Shown: in pieces, positions 24,857-32,032 of the stretch
Layout of the letters: every line of letters begins with the position of its first letter
Numbering within the stretch: position 1 is the stretch's first letter
Origin: Planctomicrobium sp051466335
Lineage (GTDB): Bacteria; Planctomycetota; Planctomycetia; Planctomycetales; Planctomycetaceae
Length of the DNA stretch: 64,000 bases
Direction: 5' to 3'
Assembly: GCF_051466335.1 (NCBI RefSeq)
Contig: NZ_CP195793.1
Location: forward strand, 124,001 to 188,000
Program-made: the position numbers and the translations under genes
The notes under the pieces: generated by a model
The model's input: the letters and a program-made list of their open reading frames with translations, nothing else
Database searches by the model: none
What the model was told of the DNA's origin: nothing

Positions 24857-25282
24857 ATGGCACTCACACGCAGCTTCAAGGAACTCGTGAAATCCCGTGC
24901 GGATTGCGATCCGGTGTTTCGGGTCGCACTACTGCAGGAAGCAGTGGAACTGTTCGTCCATGGTCAGACGGATGACGGCAAAGCGGCCCTGCGTGCCTAC
25001 ATCAATGCCACGATCGGTTTTCAGGAACTGGGCAGCGCCCTGGAAAAGAAGCCGCACAGCCTGATGCGGATGCTCGGCCCCGCCGGAAACCCGACCGCCG
25101 ACAATCTGTTCGCTCTCATTGCGTTTCTGCAGGAGCATGAAGGTGTGACGCTGAACATCGCCACGCAGCCGATGGCGGTGAATTCAATTGCTCCCGGTGG
25201 CTGCCGCTCGCGCAAGCGGGATGAGCGAGTTTGGCAGATCAACCAATCCGTTTTCGTTATGACTGGCTGCACTCACAGATGA
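24857..25282 (+). CDS. HTH protein of the addiction-module antidote family
   Basis: MALTRSFKELVKSRADCDPVFRVALLQEAVELF, ALRAYINATIGFQELGSALEKKPHSLMRMLGPAGNPTADNLFALIAFLQ matches the antidote/HigA-like HTH proteins that usually end soon after a segment like GVTLNIA. Here the frame continues about 35 residues (after PMA), and the extension overlaps the convergent gene at 25257-26033. The extra tail may therefore be recent read-through after a 3' rearrangement. No HigB-type partner lies beside it; its partner may be the 24280 product. Confidence 0.72.
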   Translation: MALTRSFKELVKSRADCDPVFRVALLQEAVELFVHGQTDDGKAALRAYINATIGFQELGSALEKKPHSLMRMLGPAGNPTADNLFALIAFLQEHEGVTLNIATQPMAVNSIAPGGCRSRKRDERVWQINQSVFVMTGCTHR

Positions 25283-26033
25283 TGAAATCTAATTGGGGCG
25301 TTGAGATCCAGTGGCCGTAATATGGCGAGTGAAAGAACCCGCCATCTTCAAGTAACGATTGCCGAAAGTATCGTCCCCAAAGAATTCGGCAATGACGTTC
25401 ATCGGCGAAGCTTGCTGCAGCGGCTCTCCATCGTTGCGCGTATGATTCGAAAATAGTGTTGCCTCGCTTCTGCTGCTTGTGGTGGATGCGAGGGACAGCG
25501 AAAATCATCCCCAAGCAGCGAATAGAATTCTGGACATTGTTTGTCGCTACTCCAGTCGACAATCCGTGCATCTTGTAAATTTCGAAAGTCTGCAACCAAT
25601 CAGGATGCACCGCGTCACACATCGCGCGTTGTGCCTCTTGGTATGCGGATTCTATATTGGCAGTAGCCTTGGCAACGGTGAATCGATTCGCAGCTGGCCA
25701 GCAGTATTTCGGCAGTTTGACTTCGGCACAGCAACTCTGCCCTTCAATTCGGAACCAGGCGTCGCGTCGACCTCTGTACTTCCTCTCGACCTCACCTTTT
25801 GTACAACTGTATTCCTCAAGTGCATAATTCCCGGGATCTGCTCGCCAAATGCCACCGATGAACTGGCTCAGCATGGCCCGCTCATTGGACCAGTAGGGAA
25901 TCCGAATACGATCACTGCAGCATTCTTGGTCTATGAACTCGTCAATGATGCTAAACATCGCTTCGACCGACGGTTTCAGGAAATCAAATTCCGTGTGGCC
26001 AGCCGGGAAAATTTCGATGCTGTGTCCAAGCAT
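25257..26033 (-). CDS. Hypothetical protein with a possible PD-(D/E)xK nuclease motif
   Basis: 258 residues from ATG 26033 (MLGHS; an earlier TTG at 26048 is possible). No family recognised. GRRDAWFRIEGQSCCAEVKLP has the D-x9-ExK spacing of PD-(D/E)xK nucleases, preceded by acidic E..EYSCTKGEVER. The lower GC content and different codon use compared with flanking genes suggest separate acquisition. It is convergent with the HTH gene (26-base overlap). The competing plus-strand frame 25479-26321 lacks any domain-like pattern. Possibly a solitary restriction-type nuclease; unproven. Confidence 0.55.
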   Translation of the reverse strand: MLGHSIEIFPAGHTEFDFLKPSVEAMFSIIDEFIDQECCSDRIRIPYWSNERAMLSQFIGGIWRADPGNYALEEYSCTKGEVERKYRGRRDAWFRIEGQSCCAEVKLPKYCWPAANRFTVAKATANIESAYQEAQRAMCDAVHPDWLQTFEIYKMHGLSTGVATNNVQNSIRCLGMIFAVPRIHHKQQKRGNTIFESYAQRWRAAAASFADERHCRILWGRYFRQSLLEDGGFFHSPYYGHWISTPQLDFIICECSQS

Positions 26034-26140
26034 GGTGGCACCATTCAAAAATCCGGGTCAAGAAAACGCAACATGCCTGATCGACAATTCCATCACCTTT
26101 GGAACTGCCCTGAACTACCGCAGCCGTTCTGGAACGCGAA

Positions 26141-26446
26141 TTACCTCAATTCCAGCTGCAGTTCCCGTCCGACGGCCCGGGCAGCCCGGCTGAGGGTGTC
26201 GAGGGTCACCTTGGTGTTTTCCGGATCGAGGAGGCGGTCCAGCTGGGAGCGGCTGGTTTTTAGCTGCCGGGCCAAAGCGGCCTTCGTCAGATGCTGTTCT
26301 TCCATGGCAGCAGCCAGCTGATAGGCAATCACCCGTTTGATCGCCTGGTTCGTGCTTTCCTCCAATCGGCCTTCTTCTTTGAGGAAGTCGTCGAAGTTCT
26401 GGCCGATCCAGCCTTTCTCCACTTGTGTTTTCGGTTTGGCTTTCAT
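26141..26446 (-). CDS. higA: HigA-like XRE antitoxin
   Basis: 101 residues. NQAIKRVIAYQLAAAMEEQHLTKAALARQLKTSRSQLDRLLDPENTKVTLDTLSRAARAVGREL is a complete XRE helix-turn-helix. It overlaps the toxin gene by four bases (ATGA), toxin first and antitoxin second, the HigBA order. It would repress the operon and neutralise the toxin. Confidence 0.88.
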   Translation of the reverse strand: MKAKPKTQVEKGWIGQNFDDFLKEEGRLEESTNQAIKRVIAYQLAAAMEEQHLTKAALARQLKTSRSQLDRLLDPENTKVTLDTLSRAARAVGRELQLELR

Positions 26447-26805
26447 ATCAGTCCTTTCTGCCGGGAGACCGCGAGATCCAGCTCCCGGTCCGGCGTCTTC
26501 TGTGTCTTTTTGATGAAGCCGTGCAACAGTACCATCTTCCCGTCATGCACGCAGAACAGCACCCGGCTGATCCGTCCGCTGCTCAGGTCGCTCCGGATTT
26601 CCCAGAGCCCCTTGCGACCGGCAATTGACCGACAGAGGGGCATTCCCACCGGCCAGCCGAATTCGGCAGCCCGGATATCGTCACCAATGACCTTCCGGTC
26701 TTCTTCCGACAACAATAGCAGCCACTCCCGCACCGGCATCTTCCCGGTACTGTTTTCAAAGAACGCTGCGGGAAGCCGCTTCTCGGGTGTTGCTTTCCTC
26801 ACCAT
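26443..26805 (-). CDS. higB: HigB/RelE-like toxin (phage-derived Gp49 family)
   Basis: 120 residues. FFENSTGKMPVREWLLLLSEEDRKVIGDDI, FGWPVGMPLCRSIAGRKGLWEIRSDLSSGRISRVLFCVHDGKMVLLHGFIKKTQKTP is a typical Gp49/HigB sequence, an mRNA interferase acting at the ribosome. The start ATG 26805 (MVRKATPEK) has no ribosome binding site. A good sigma-70 type promoter ends so close that the transcript should begin at or next to the ATG. Confidence 0.9.
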   Translation of the reverse strand: MVRKATPEKRLPAAFFENSTGKMPVREWLLLLSEEDRKVIGDDIRAAEFGWPVGMPLCRSIAGRKGLWEIRSDLSSGRISRVLFCVHDGKMVLLHGFIKKTQKTPDRELDLAVSRQKGLI

Positions 26806-26812
26806 ACAAACA

Positions 26813-26841
26813 AGTGTACCACAAATAGTACGCCTCTTCAA
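26813..26841 (-). promoter_or_regulatory. Sigma-70-type promoter of higBA
   Basis: On the minus strand TTGAAG (26841-26836), 17 bases, TACACT (26818-26813). The expected start, about 6-7 bases further, is next to the toxin ATG at 26805. Confidence 0.65.
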
Positions 26842-26881
26842 GATGTCTCTTGAAGCCATGAATACTCAACCTACCAGAAAC

Positions 26882-26917
26882 ACAAAACCCCGCCGGGTCG
26901 TCTTGATCGGGCGGGGC
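26882..26917 (-). terminator. Rho-independent terminator of the 26-aa gene
   Basis: On the minus strand CCCCGCC (26916-26910) pairs with GGCGGGG (26894-26888) and is followed by TTTTGTGTTT. It lies about 20 bases after the small gene's stop and before the higBA promoter. Confidence 0.8.
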
Positions 26918-26937
26918 TGGTCGGGCTTCTCACTGTG

Positions 26938-27018
26938 TTACTTCTTCCCGGACTTCGTCTCCTTCTTGGTTTCGGACTTGGGGGGCTTGGCCGGGCCGTG
27001 GGATTTGCCGTTCGTCAT
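26938..27018 (-). CDS. Very small Lys-rich protein (26 aa)
   Basis: From ATG 27018: MTNGKSHGPAKPPKSETKKE and on to a TAA at 26938. AGGAG is well placed upstream (27024-27028), and a canonical terminator follows the stop. These signals together make a real transcription-translation unit likely despite the length. About one third of the residues are lysine; it is disordered and basic, possibly nucleic-acid or ribosome associated. It lies between higBA and a divergent XRE regulator. No relatives recognised from memory with certainty. Confidence 0.6.
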   Translation of the reverse strand: MTNGKSHGPAKPPKSETKKETKSGKK

Positions 27019-27062
27019 CTCGGTCTCCTGAAGGTGGGAAGAGGGGAGGGGAACTGCCGAAG

Positions 27063-27092
27063 AGTCCATTTTGGACTATTCCAATTCGGAAT
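27063..27092. promoter_or_regulatory. Tandem inverted repeats, candidate operator
   Basis: AGTCCA-TTT-TGGACT (27063-27077) is immediately followed by ATTCC-AATTC-GGAAT (27078-27092). They lie between the divergent 26-aa gene and the XRE regulator gene, as expected for autoregulatory operators of an XRE protein. Confidence 0.5.
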
Positions 27093-27145
27093 CTACGCTC
27101 CGCCGAACATGGATTCAAGAACGATTCCCGGATTCAGGGCGGATT

Positions 27146-27400
27146 GTGGAAAAATCGATTTACACCGACGAATACAGCGTGTTGCTGGAATTGCTGGCGG
27201 CGCTCCGGCAGAAGAGCGGCATCACGCAGGTGGAACTGGCTCAGCTGCTCGGGCAAAGCCAGTCGTTCATCAGCAAGGTGGAGCGGGGAGACCGGCGTCT
27301 GGACGTCATTCAGCTGCGAACGATCGTCCAGACCCTGGGATCGACGCTGCCGGAGTTTGTTTCCGCTCTGGAGAAGCAGCTGCGGGGACCGAAGAAGTAA
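27146..27400 (+). CDS. XRE-family transcriptional regulator
   Basis: 84 residues if translated from GTG 27146 (VEKSIYTDEYSVLLELL), the usual N-terminus of this family. The longer TTG frame from 27071 adds an unconserved 25-residue leader that would run over the candidate operators. HTH: ITQVELAQLLGQSQSFISKVERGDRRLDVIQLRTIV. Likely represses its own promoter and perhaps the divergent small gene. Confidence 0.85.
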   Translation: MEKSIYTDEYSVLLELLAALRQKSGITQVELAQLLGQSQSFISKVERGDRRLDVIQLRTIVQTLGSTLPEFVSALEKQLRGPKK

Positions 27401-27466
27401 CGCTGTCTGTTTTCCAGATCGCATGCGAAGAATTGCAGCGACCGGGAGAGCTCCTACACTCTGGTT

Positions 27467-27800
27467 TCAGGCAGCTTTCAGCATTCCTTCCACCTGCCGG
27501 TAGTATTTCGAGAGCGTATCCCGCGACCCGGCAAAGAAGAGTAGAACCAGAAAGCTGACCGGCAGCAGTTCCCACGGACGGAACCCGGCGGTCAGCCAGT
27601 GCATGGCAGCAGCAAAGAGGATGGCAATCAGACAATTGGCATAGAACTGGTAGTAGCGGTAATGGGCCTCGATCAACACCTGCAACCCGGCTGTCCGGGC
27701 ATGAAAATCCCGCATTCTCCAGGCGGGTTGCCGGATTCCGGTCCAGTGATGCAGCGGATCAATCACCAGCCACCGCACCGTACTGGCGGGAGAGGTCCAG
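27467..27800 (-). pseudogene. C-terminal remnant of a membrane protein fused behind truncated repA
   Basis: The frame from about 27800 to the stop at 27467 (VRWLVIDPLHHWTG, RTAGLQVLIEAHYRYYQFYANCLIAILFAAAMHW, PWELLPVSFLVLLFFAGS) contains two likely transmembrane segments. It looks like the end of an unrelated integral membrane protein. Its upstream part reads through repA in another frame and shows no sensible sequence, so only the 3' portion is native. It marks a rearrangement junction around 27780-27800. Confidence 0.6.
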
Positions 27801-28166
27801 CTGCCGCATGAACGAGCTGAGCGAGTCCCCCAGCAGGATCTTGCGCTCCTGTTTGCGAACCGCTTCGGTGGTGATCCAGAACAGCAGCAGGCGGGGAATG
27901 GTGCCATACGGCAGCCCGAGGCAACGGGTCTTGCCGGTGTCGGGATCGAGCACCCAGTCCGGTTTGATGGTCAGCGTCAGGTTCCCATTGGAACGGCCCC
28001 AGACGGGAATGTCGCCGGGATTGCTGTGCGGAAGCGTCACCTGCACCAGATCCCGGGCCATGAACGCCTTGTCCCGGTCGTCGGGGTTTGGATCGAGATG
28101 GATCAGCTCCGCTGCCCGGACGATCCGCCGGGTTTCCATGCCTGATTTTCCGGAATCGAGGAGCAT
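27759..28166 (-). CDS. repA: RepA-type plasmid replication protein, truncated
   Basis: 135 residues. ELIHLDPNPDDRDKAFMARDLVQVTLPHSNPGDIPVWGRSNGNLTLTIKPDW and LGLPYGTIPRLLLFWITTEAV, LGDSLSSFMRQLDL match the N-terminal half of plasmid-encoded RepA (Pfam RepA_C type), which normally continues to about 280 residues. Here similarity ends after FMRQLDL, and the frame stops within about 10 codons. The C-terminal DNA-binding half is missing, replaced by the membrane-protein remnant. ATG 28166 lies three bases after the RHH gene. Replication from this protein is unlikely, consistent with an integrated or decayed element. Confidence 0.82.
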   Translation of the reverse strand: MLLDSGKSGMETRRIVRAAELIHLDPNPDDRDKAFMARDLVQVTLPHSNPGDIPVWGRSNGNLTLTIKPDWVLDPDTGKTRCLGLPYGTIPRLLLFWITTEAVRKQERKILLGDSLSSFMRQLDLSRQYGAVAGD

Positions 28167-28169
28167 GGC

Positions 28170-28403
28170 TCAGACCGGGAAATCGGGATCGCTGTACTTG
28201 TCCAGATACTCGGTGGCGGCCCGGATGATGATCGACGTCAGCGTGACATGGCGCCCTTCGGCAATCGCCTGCAGCTTGAGCTGGCGGTGCAGGCTCTCCG
28301 GGATCAGCAGGTTGAGCCGGGCCGACTCTTCGCGGACCGCTTCATCAATGGCGGCCTGCTTTCGCTCGTCGGTGCGGCGGGATGCTTTGACTTTGAGACT
28401 CAT
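28170..28403 (-). CDS. Small RHH partition/regulatory protein (ParG-like)
   Basis: 77 residues: basic N-terminus (LKVKASRRTDERKQAAIDEAVREES), then RLNLLIPESLHRQLKLQAIAEGRHVTLTSIIIRAATEYL, a ribbon-helix-helix fold. It overlaps the 3' end of parA by about 59 bases in another frame and is followed by repA. The order ParA, small RHH protein, RepA fits plasmid partition modules in which the RHH protein is the centromere-binding partner. Confidence 0.8.
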   Translation of the reverse strand: MSLKVKASRRTDERKQAAIDEAVREESARLNLLIPESLHRQLKLQAIAEGRHVTLTSIIIRAATEYLDKYSDPDFPV

Positions 28404-29034
28404 TGAGGACCTCCAATAACTCCTTCTTGATTTTGATGATTTCCTTGGCGGCCGGTCCGTGCGGTTCGGACTGGAACACCGTTTTTCCTCCGGCAGCCGA
28501 GGTGGGATAGACCACCCGCTGGGAGGTGCCTGTGTCGAGCACCGGGATCTGGTATTCGGACAGGGCTTTGACGACGTCCGTGGAGAGCCGTGTTTTCTTG
28601 ATGAGGCGACTGATGACGAACGCTGCTGCCGGTTGGCCGTTGGTCACTTCCCGGCGGGCCAGGATGATGTCCACCAGATCGGCGCAGGCCCAGATGTCGT
28701 ACGGCGATGGCTGCACGGGGATCAGCACCAGATCTGCCGCTTTCACGGCAGCGGCAGACAACCGGGCAATCTGCGGAGCCCCATCGATGACGACATAATC
28801 GTATCCCTTCGAGACTGCCTGCAGATCTTTGGCGAGTGTTTCCCGATCCAGTCCAATCACCGGGATCAGTTCGCCCCCGTTGACTTCGTTCCAGTCCCGC
28901 AGCGATCCCTGCGGATCGGCATCCACCAGCAGCACCTTGCAGCCATCCAGCACGAGGGCATGGGCCAAGTTCGTGGCAATTGTGGTTTTGCCGGCTCCGC
29001 CTTTCTGATTGAGAACTGCAATCGTTCTGGTCAT
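28345..29034 (-). CDS. parA: ParA-family partition ATPase
   Basis: 229 residues. Deviant Walker A NQKGGAGKTTIATN at residues 9-22, Walker A' DADPQGSL, Walker B VIDGAP. C-terminal Lys/Arg-rich tail. It drives segregation of plasmid copies or element stability with the adjacent RHH protein. Palindromic motif site E (29041-29086) lies right in front of the ATG at 29034, a natural operator or centromere position. Confidence 0.93.
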   Translation of the reverse strand: MTRTIAVLNQKGGAGKTTIATNLAHALVLDGCKVLLVDADPQGSLRDWNEVNGGELIPVIGLDRETLAKDLQAVSKGYDYVVIDGAPQIARLSAAAVKAADLVLIPVQPSPYDIWACADLVDIILARREVTNGQPAAAFVISRLIKKTRLSTDVVKALSEYQIPVLDTGTSQRVVYPTSAAGGKTVFQSEPHGPAAKEIIKIKKELLEVLNESQSQSIPPHRRAKAGRH

Positions 29035-29040
29035 GTTCCC

Positions 29041-29086
29041 CCGATGAAGTGGTACAGCGATGCACGCTGCGTCATTTCTTCATCGG
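29041..29086. repeat. Recurrent palindromic motif, site E, upstream of parA
   Basis: CGATGCACGCTGCGTCAT (29058-29075) nested inside an outer inverted repeat CCGATGAA / TTCATCGG (29041-29048 and 29079-29086). CAGCG-ATGCA-CGCTG forms an inner palindrome. Ends seven bases before the parA ATG: operator or parS-like site. Confidence 0.65.
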
Positions 29087-29316
29087 TAGCACGGCAAAAG
29101 CAGGAACCCAATGGTGAACTTCGGGACGAGGGGAGTTGTCCACAGGACGTTGAATGGTCGGTCCTGCATGTCGATCAATCAGGACCAGGCGCAAGCCTTC
29201 GGCTCGGGCTCAGCAAACGGGGTGTGCCCCTGTGTTCGCTCGACCGCGATCGGCCTCAGCTGTGGTGCAGGCCGATGCGACGGCGAGGCGAACGGGGCCA
29301 GCCGGGATGCTGAACT

Positions 29317-31467
29317 TCAGGGAGAGGAACTGCCGGTGCGTTCTTCCAGACGGCGAAGGCGGGTTTCCAGCGTGTCGATCTGGTTCTCCAGCCGTTCGAT
29401 CGTCTGCTGCTGGGATTGGATTTCCGTCTGCTGTTCCTGAACAGCCCGGATCAGCGGAGCAATCAGGCCGATGTAGTTGATGGATTTCGTGCCGATCTCA
29501 TCGCTAGCCGTCCGCACCAGATCGGGGAACAGCGGTTCAACATCCTGGGCGATCAGGCCGAGTTCGGTTTTGGTCTCCCCCTGCATCACAAACGAGACCG
29601 GTTGCAACGCCGTGATCTTCACCAGCTGATCAGCGAGGGGAACGATGTTCTCCTTCAGCCTGCGATCCGAAACATCCTGAATTTCACCGGTGTACTGAAT
29701 GTCCCCCACGACATCCAGAGCCGTCTGAGGAGTGGATTTGCCGATCGCCAGAAAACCAGCCGACGAGAATGTGGCCAGGATTGTCCCGCTGCTGTTCTGC
29801 CATTCCGTCAGATTCGCAATCTGGGATTCTCCGCCCTGAATAATGACGCCTTTTACAGAACCTGAGGAATTCGCATTTATGTGAAGCTGCGCCGCAGGTG
29901 ATGTCGTATTAATTCCCACCAATCCCAGAGCATTAATATGAAACCTATCTACCGCACTCGAATTGACACGCAGAGAGAGAGTTGAATTCGGAGTGTTAAA
30001 AAACATTCCTGTCGTATCGGCTGAATTGACACCCTGAAAGTTAGATGCCCTCAATCGTGTACTGACCGTGATTTGATTCGTACCCGACTTGTACATCCTC
30101 ACAAGATTGTTATCTGGCCCAAATGTGATCCCCAATTGATTGTTGTTGATCCTGATTTCTCCGTTGATCTCAAGTTTGTAGGTTGGATTCTGCACGCCAA
30201 TGCCAACGTTCCCCGTACTGGTGAAAACAAACGAGGAAGTCCCCGTCAGAGCCGACGAACTGTTGAACTGTACCGCTCCTTCCGGACCAGCTGCAATCGC
30301 ACCGCTGGCGGGGTTGAAGCAGTTGTTGCCGTCGCTGTCACAGTAGGCCGTCGCGCCGACCGGTCCTTCGACATCCAGCTTGAGCACCTGTGCGCCTGTC
30401 GAAGCCGGGTTCGCTGTGCCGATACCGACCGCCGCGCCGATCAGTGCGATATCGCGTACACTGCCCGTTCCGGTTTTTTCCGTTTCGATGGTAAAGACAT
30501 TGGCATTCTTGCGGAAACCCATGGTGGCGAATTCGCTGTCTGTCCCTGTAAAATTAAAAAGGCGGAAGGCGGTAGAGTACGAGCCAGCCTGATAAGACAA
30601 TGTTCTACCGCTGCCAGCACTCAGGGATCCACCACCGGCATTGGTAAAAGGATTAGAAACATCAGACCAGGTAATCGAAGATCCGCTACGCATGTTAATA
30701 CGGTTGTTGCCAAAACCTGCCAGAAGAGTTCCACCGGTAACAACCCCAAGCAGATTATCCTGATAAGAATAAAATCCCGTATTCGAGTCATTCGCGAACG
30801 AAAGCGACGGTGCGGCCGCCGAACCATCCCCCGCCAGAATGCTCCCCGACCGCGTCACGAACGCCAGCGGGGAGTCTGCTGCATCCCGCCACTCGGTCAG
30901 GTTGCCGGATTGTGAGGGGGAACTCCGAACGATCAGCCCTTGACCAGAGGCAGAAGTCGTCGTGATCGAAACCGCGCCGCCACTGGTGTAAACGAACGAG
31001 GATGTCCCCGCCAACGCCGACGAACTGTTGAACTGGATCGCCCCATCCGGCCCTGCGGCCAGGGCAGAACCGGTAATCCATTTCCAGGTCGCTCCGTCGC
31101 ACATTTCAATGGTGTGCTGAGTGTCGTTCCAGCGGAGACCGCCTTTGCGATCAGCATCGCAGTCCAGACCGGTCGTTTCCCCGACGATCAGTTCACCGCC
31201 GATGTGCAGCGGGGCTTTGGGGGATGCCTGTCTAACACCCAGATTGGCATTTGCATCACTTTCGTAGATCCGGCTCCAGACTCCGCTCTGGCAGGTGAGC
31301 AAAAAACCTTTGCCGCTGGTTTCTGTCCCACCGGAACGGCCGATCGCATTGTCCGGGGAGCAGGTATCCCCCGGCTGCTCCTGCGACCACGCAGGTGTGG
31401 TGAACGTGAGAGCGAGAACGCTCGCCAGAGTGAGCCGTGTTCGTCGTTCGCTTCGCCGTTTACTCAT
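29317..31467 (-). CDS. Secreted S74 tail-fibre-like protein with intramolecular chaperone domain
   Basis: 716 residues from ATG 31467, which gives a signal peptide (MSKRRSERRTRLTLASVLAL...AWSQ); an in-frame earlier ATG at 31533 overlaps the upstream gene. The middle is a repetitive beta-rich shaft: two blocks contain AAGPDGAIQFNSSSALAGTSSF-like sequence. Near the C-terminus DVSDRRLKENIVPLAD...GLIAQDVEPLFPDLV is the peptidase S74 chaperone, followed by a coiled coil (QQTEIQSQQQTIERLENQID). Such proteins trimerise and may self-cleave. The host role is unknown; surface adhesion is plausible. Paralogue of the 1-349 partial gene. Confidence 0.85.
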   Translation of the reverse strand: MSKRRSERRTRLTLASVLALTFTTPAWSQEQPGDTCSPDNAIGRSGGTETSGKGFLLTCQSGVWSRIYESDANANLGVRQASPKAPLHIGGELIVGETTGLDCDADRKGGLRWNDTQHTIEMCDGATWKWITGSALAAGPDGAIQFNSSSALAGTSSFVYTSGGAVSITTTSASGQGLIVRSSPSQSGNLTEWRDAADSPLAFVTRSGSILAGDGSAAAPSLSFANDSNTGFYSYQDNLLGVVTGGTLLAGFGNNRINMRSGSSITWSDVSNPFTNAGGGSLSAGSGRTLSYQAGSYSTAFRLFNFTGTDSEFATMGFRKNANVFTIETEKTGTGSVRDIALIGAAVGIGTANPASTGAQVLKLDVEGPVGATAYCDSDGNNCFNPASGAIAAGPEGAVQFNSSSALTGTSSFVFTSTGNVGIGVQNPTYKLEINGEIRINNNQLGITFGPDNNLVRMYKSGTNQITVSTRLRASNFQGVNSADTTGMFFNTPNSTLSLRVNSSAVDRFHINALGLVGINTTSPAAQLHINANSSGSVKGVIIQGGESQIANLTEWQNSSGTILATFSSAGFLAIGKSTPQTALDVVGDIQYTGEIQDVSDRRLKENIVPLADQLVKITALQPVSFVMQGETKTELGLIAQDVEPLFPDLVRTASDEIGTKSINYIGLIAPLIRAVQEQQTEIQSQQQTIERLENQIDTLETRLRRLEERTGSSSP

Positions 31468-31792
31468 CCCGCACACTTGGTGGTGATGCGGGACGCTCCA
31501 ATCGGGAGCGGGCGAGTTCTTCGCCGAGATCAATGCTCAACCCGCCATACTGGACATCGTTGGCGATCGTCAATCCGTCACGATCAAGCAGGGCCACCGG
31601 TTGGCCGTCGATCAGGAACCGGATCGTGCCGGAGTGATCATCGACTTCGATCCGCGTGTTCACAGTCGGTTCCGCATGGACAGGTGATTGCCCGGATTCC
31701 CCGAGAGAAAACAGTCCCCAGCCCAAGGTGATCCCTCCGAGCAGAAAGCCCAAGGACGTCAATAGTTGCTGCGTGGTTGCCGTTTCCGCCAT
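31460..31792 (-). CDS. Single-pass membrane protein upstream of the S74 gene
   Basis: 110 residues. LLTSLGFLLGGITLGWGLFSL is a transmembrane segment or uncleaved signal. The following IEVDDHSGTIRFLIDGQPVALLDRDGLTIANDVQYGGLSIDLG looks like a small beta domain. The stop overlaps the start of the S74 gene, so the two are co-translated; it may help display or anchor that protein. Absent from the other S74/methylase block at 1-579. Confidence 0.7.
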   Translation of the reverse strand: MAETATTQQLLTSLGFLLGGITLGWGLFSLGESGQSPVHAEPTVNTRIEVDDHSGTIRFLIDGQPVALLDRDGLTIANDVQYGGLSIDLGEELARSRLERPASPPSVRDE

Positions 31793-32032
31793 GTCGAGCC
31801 TTTCCTTGCCGGATCACCCGGCGATTCGCTTCCTTCCTGTCTGCCATAGGCCAAAGCAAGTGTCAACCAGTGACCGCTGGGTGTTCACAGGCTGCTCCGT
31901 TGATTTCACCGCTTGCGCGACACTTTCCCCAGCGATATCGTGAAGCATGAATTCAACACGGAAGTGGAACCAGTAGAGCATGGCTGAAGAGAGTATTCGT
32001 CATTCCAGAACGCTGAGCGGGTGCTGCTGACG

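Noticed and set aside
25479..26321. 280-codon plus-strand frame
   Set aside because: No domain-like pattern; overlaps both the 25257-26033 gene and the HigA antitoxin gene on the minus strand, which is better supported.
27071..27145. TTG-initiated N-terminal extension of the XRE regulator
   Set aside because: Not typical of the family and would translate through the tandem inverted repeats; GTG 27146 fits better.
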